From CAIWKO01 sp964469155 (GTDB taxonomy: Bacteria > Bacteroidota > Bacteroidia > Bacteroidales > CAIWKO01): a stretch of DNA of 25,421 bases. Where the stretch lies: assembly GCA_964469155.1 (NCBI GenBank), contig CAYXXU010000066.1, forward strand, positions 1-25,421. The letters are read 5' to 3'. Each line of letters opens with the position of its first letter. Within the stretch, counting starts at the first letter, position 1. Positions 24,242 through 25,421 of the stretch are shown here, piece after piece. The notes beneath the pieces are model-generated. The model was not told the origin of the DNA and did not search any database. It saw only the letters and a program-made list of their open reading frames with translations. Both the position numbers and the translations under genes were made by a program.

Positions 24242-24356
24242 ATCACAAAAAAATGAAGTTATGAATTGATAAAATTGTCAGATTATGTTTCCCCTTCCGG
24301 TTCTTCCCGAAACAATGGTTTCTTCCTCTATAGACGAAAGCCTACATAAATGCCTG
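24242..24356. other. Intergenic lead-in to the 21-bp array
   Basis: No gene. A CAATGG word at 24313 lies exactly 44 bp (two steps) before the first clear repeat, suggesting one or two decayed units in this stretch. Confidence 0.4.
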
Positions 24357-24610
24357 CAATGATGTCTGCCCATCGTGTAATGATGTCTGTTGATTAAACA
24401 ATGACGTCTTAGCAGGTAACAATGACAGTTTGAGGTTAAACAATGACGTCTGTCACTGATACAATGACATGTGTTGGGTGTTACAACGATGTTTGTCGGT
24501 TTAACAATGATGTCTTACAGTGACACAATGTCAGTTGAAGTTCCCGCAATGACATCTACGACTTACACAATGACAGTTGATGCTTTCGCAATGATGTCTG
24601 ATAGTGGTTA
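24357..24610. repeat. Twelve-copy 21-bp tandem array with CAATGAYRTCT core
   Basis: Units start at 24357, 24378, 24399, 24420, 24441, 24462, 24484, 24505, 24526, 24547, 24568 and 24589. Ten are exactly 21 bp and two are 22 bp. The first 10-11 bases are conserved (variants of CAATGATGTCT, CAATGACGTCT, CAATGACAGTT), while the remaining 10-11 differ from copy to copy, often ending in TTAAA, TTACA or similar. All reading frames contain stops, so it is not an intact coding repeat. Regular spacing close to two helical turns is the striking property. Confidence 0.85.
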
Positions 24611-25134
24611 CAATCCAAAATGCATAAAGCAATTTTAAAGACAGGCAAATTGAGGAAACGAACTACCCCGCAGCAGAGCCAGGAGGTTTCAAAAAGTCTC
24701 TCGCACATGCAAAGTTTCGCTACTGAGCGACGGGGAATAAATTATCCCGACACTCCCGGTCATTCGCTTAGGGATTCTAATATGGGTCCAGGTGGATTTT
24801 ATAGTGCATTGCGGTCTTCTTTGTCGGCTCACTAAAAGATTGTTAAAAAGCACAGAATATGGTTATTGCATGTTTTTTTGCCACCAAGGGACCAAGCCAC
24901 CAAGAACTTTCTGTAAGTTCAGACAAATGTTCTATCCGTCCTAAAAGTCAATAATTGGACTTCAATAGTTTTTTTACCATTATGATATTTTTTTTTAAAT
25001 TTGTTCTGAAAACCTTTGTTAACAAATACAACTGAAATTAAACTTTTGTAAGAGTTTGTAAATGGACCTTCGAAAAACCAATAATTATTGGTAATTCTTA
25101 TAAAAAATAGATTTTGAGTTCGGATTAGTGCAAT
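24611..25134. other. Gene-poor region after the 21-bp array
   Basis: A 71-codon open frame at 24620-24835 has no recognisable domain and an irregular, polar composition; I do not call it a gene. A 17-bp word TATGGTTATTGCATGTT (24858-24874) repeats one at 14875. A micro-repeat GCCACCAAGGGACCAAGCC lies at about 24881-24905. The remainder to 25134 is AT-rich with no clear promoter boxes. Confidence 0.5.
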
Positions 25135-25389
25135 ATGAAGAAAAAATATTTCGTTATTATAGCTAGCATTCACATACTCCTGGTCATCTCCGATATGATT
25201 ATATACGACTATCAACAAATTTCTGACTCTCTAAGATATTTGTTCGTAGCAAATGAATTTGCATCTTTTAATTTTTTGCATTTCAATCCTGCCATGAACT
25301 GCAATACTGCTCCTGGTTATCCAATTTTCTTGGCTTTAGCAAAACCAATTACCCAAAATAATCAGTTTTGGCTCTATTCTAAAATGTAG
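25135..25389 (+). pseudogene. N-terminal part of a GT-C-type glycosyltransferase, interrupted
   Basis: The 84-codon frame begins with a basic MKKKYF and a membrane segment (VIIASIHILLVISDMII). DSLRYLFVANEFASF and then NTAPGYPIFLAL follow. The layout of first membrane helix, acidic/tyrosine motif and PGYPxFLAL is that of ArnT/family 39 GT-C enzymes. It stops at TAG (25387-25389), far short of the 400-550 aa of such proteins. The codons after the TAG continue to encode a hydrophobic stretch (LINSFLNYYC) in the same frame up to the window edge, suggesting an in-frame nonsense mutation in a longer gene. The window ends 32 bp later, so this cannot be settled here. Confidence 0.5.
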
Positions 25390-25421
25390 TTGATAAATTC
25401 ATTCCTTAATTACTATTGCTG

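Noticed and set aside
24357..24610. CRISPR array
   Set aside because: The conserved part is only about 10-11 bp and the variable part about 10-11 bp, much shorter than CRISPR repeats and spacers. No cas genes are present.
24620..24835. 71-codon open frame after the 21-bp array
   Set aside because: The composition is irregular with no recognisable motif, no promoter box and no neighbour support.
24919..25218. 99-codon open frame on the minus strand
   Set aside because: It overlaps the plus-strand GT-C-like N-terminus, which has membrane helix and PGYPxFLAL motifs. The minus frame lacks any motif.

Overview
The window looks like the chromosome of a bacterium of the phylum Bacteroidota, probably an uncultured or environmental Bacteroidales-like lineage. 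Three things support this. There is a secreted protein with a C-terminal type IX (Por) secretion sorting domain. Several upstream regions carry boxes of the Bacteroidota promoter type (TTG, about 18 nt, TAnnTTTG). Shine-Dalgarno sequences are generally absent. I see no rRNA, tRNA or CRISPR. All assignments come from reading the sequence, with no database search.

Layout. (1) 1-1847: a decayed IS1595-family insertion sequence, then about 850 bp without a credible gene that holds short repeats and inverted repeats. (2) 1848-5332: gatE and gatD, the archaeal-type heterodimeric Glu-tRNA(Gln) amidotransferase, an unusual finding in a bacterium. A bidirectional terminator follows. (3) 5434-7499, minus strand: two tandem tiny lipoprotein genes (too short for routine ORF calling), a SprT-like metalloprotease, and a mannose-1-phosphate guanylyltransferase. 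(4) 7645-11630, plus strand: mlaE and mlaF (lipid-transport ABC permease and ATPase), a CvpA-family protein, a lipoprotein, and a GT-C-like membrane protein overlapping the lipoprotein gene by 4 bp. (5) 11633-14642, minus strand: a small 2TM-like protein, a second GT-C-like protein that is a paralogue of the one in (4) and faces it tail to tail, and a PIG-V-like mannosyltransferase. (6) 14643-15441: a gene-free AT-rich region with a 41-bp-period array of palindromes. (7) 15442-17432: a 322-aa protein of unknown family and a T9SS cargo protein. (8) 17557-20825: pgk on the minus strand, then a plus-strand pair encoding a YbdL-like methionine aminotransferase and an omega-amidase, together a transaminase/deamidation module. 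(9) 20831-24241: asnB-type asparagine synthetase (minus) and a very AT-rich multi-spanning membrane protein (plus), the kind of genes found around surface-polysaccharide loci. (10) 24242-25421: a gene-poor tail with a 12-copy array of 21-bp units, followed by the N-terminal part of another GT-C-type protein that is interrupted by an in-frame amber codon.

The most notable signals are archaeal-type GatDE in a bacterial setting, the 41-bp palindrome array with compensatory changes in its hairpin arms, the helically spaced 21-bp array, and the pair of mini-lipoproteins sharing a KH-x(3-4)-CPxFS tail in front of sprT. Recurrent patches of degenerate short direct repeats between genes appear to be a genome-wide habit of this organism.
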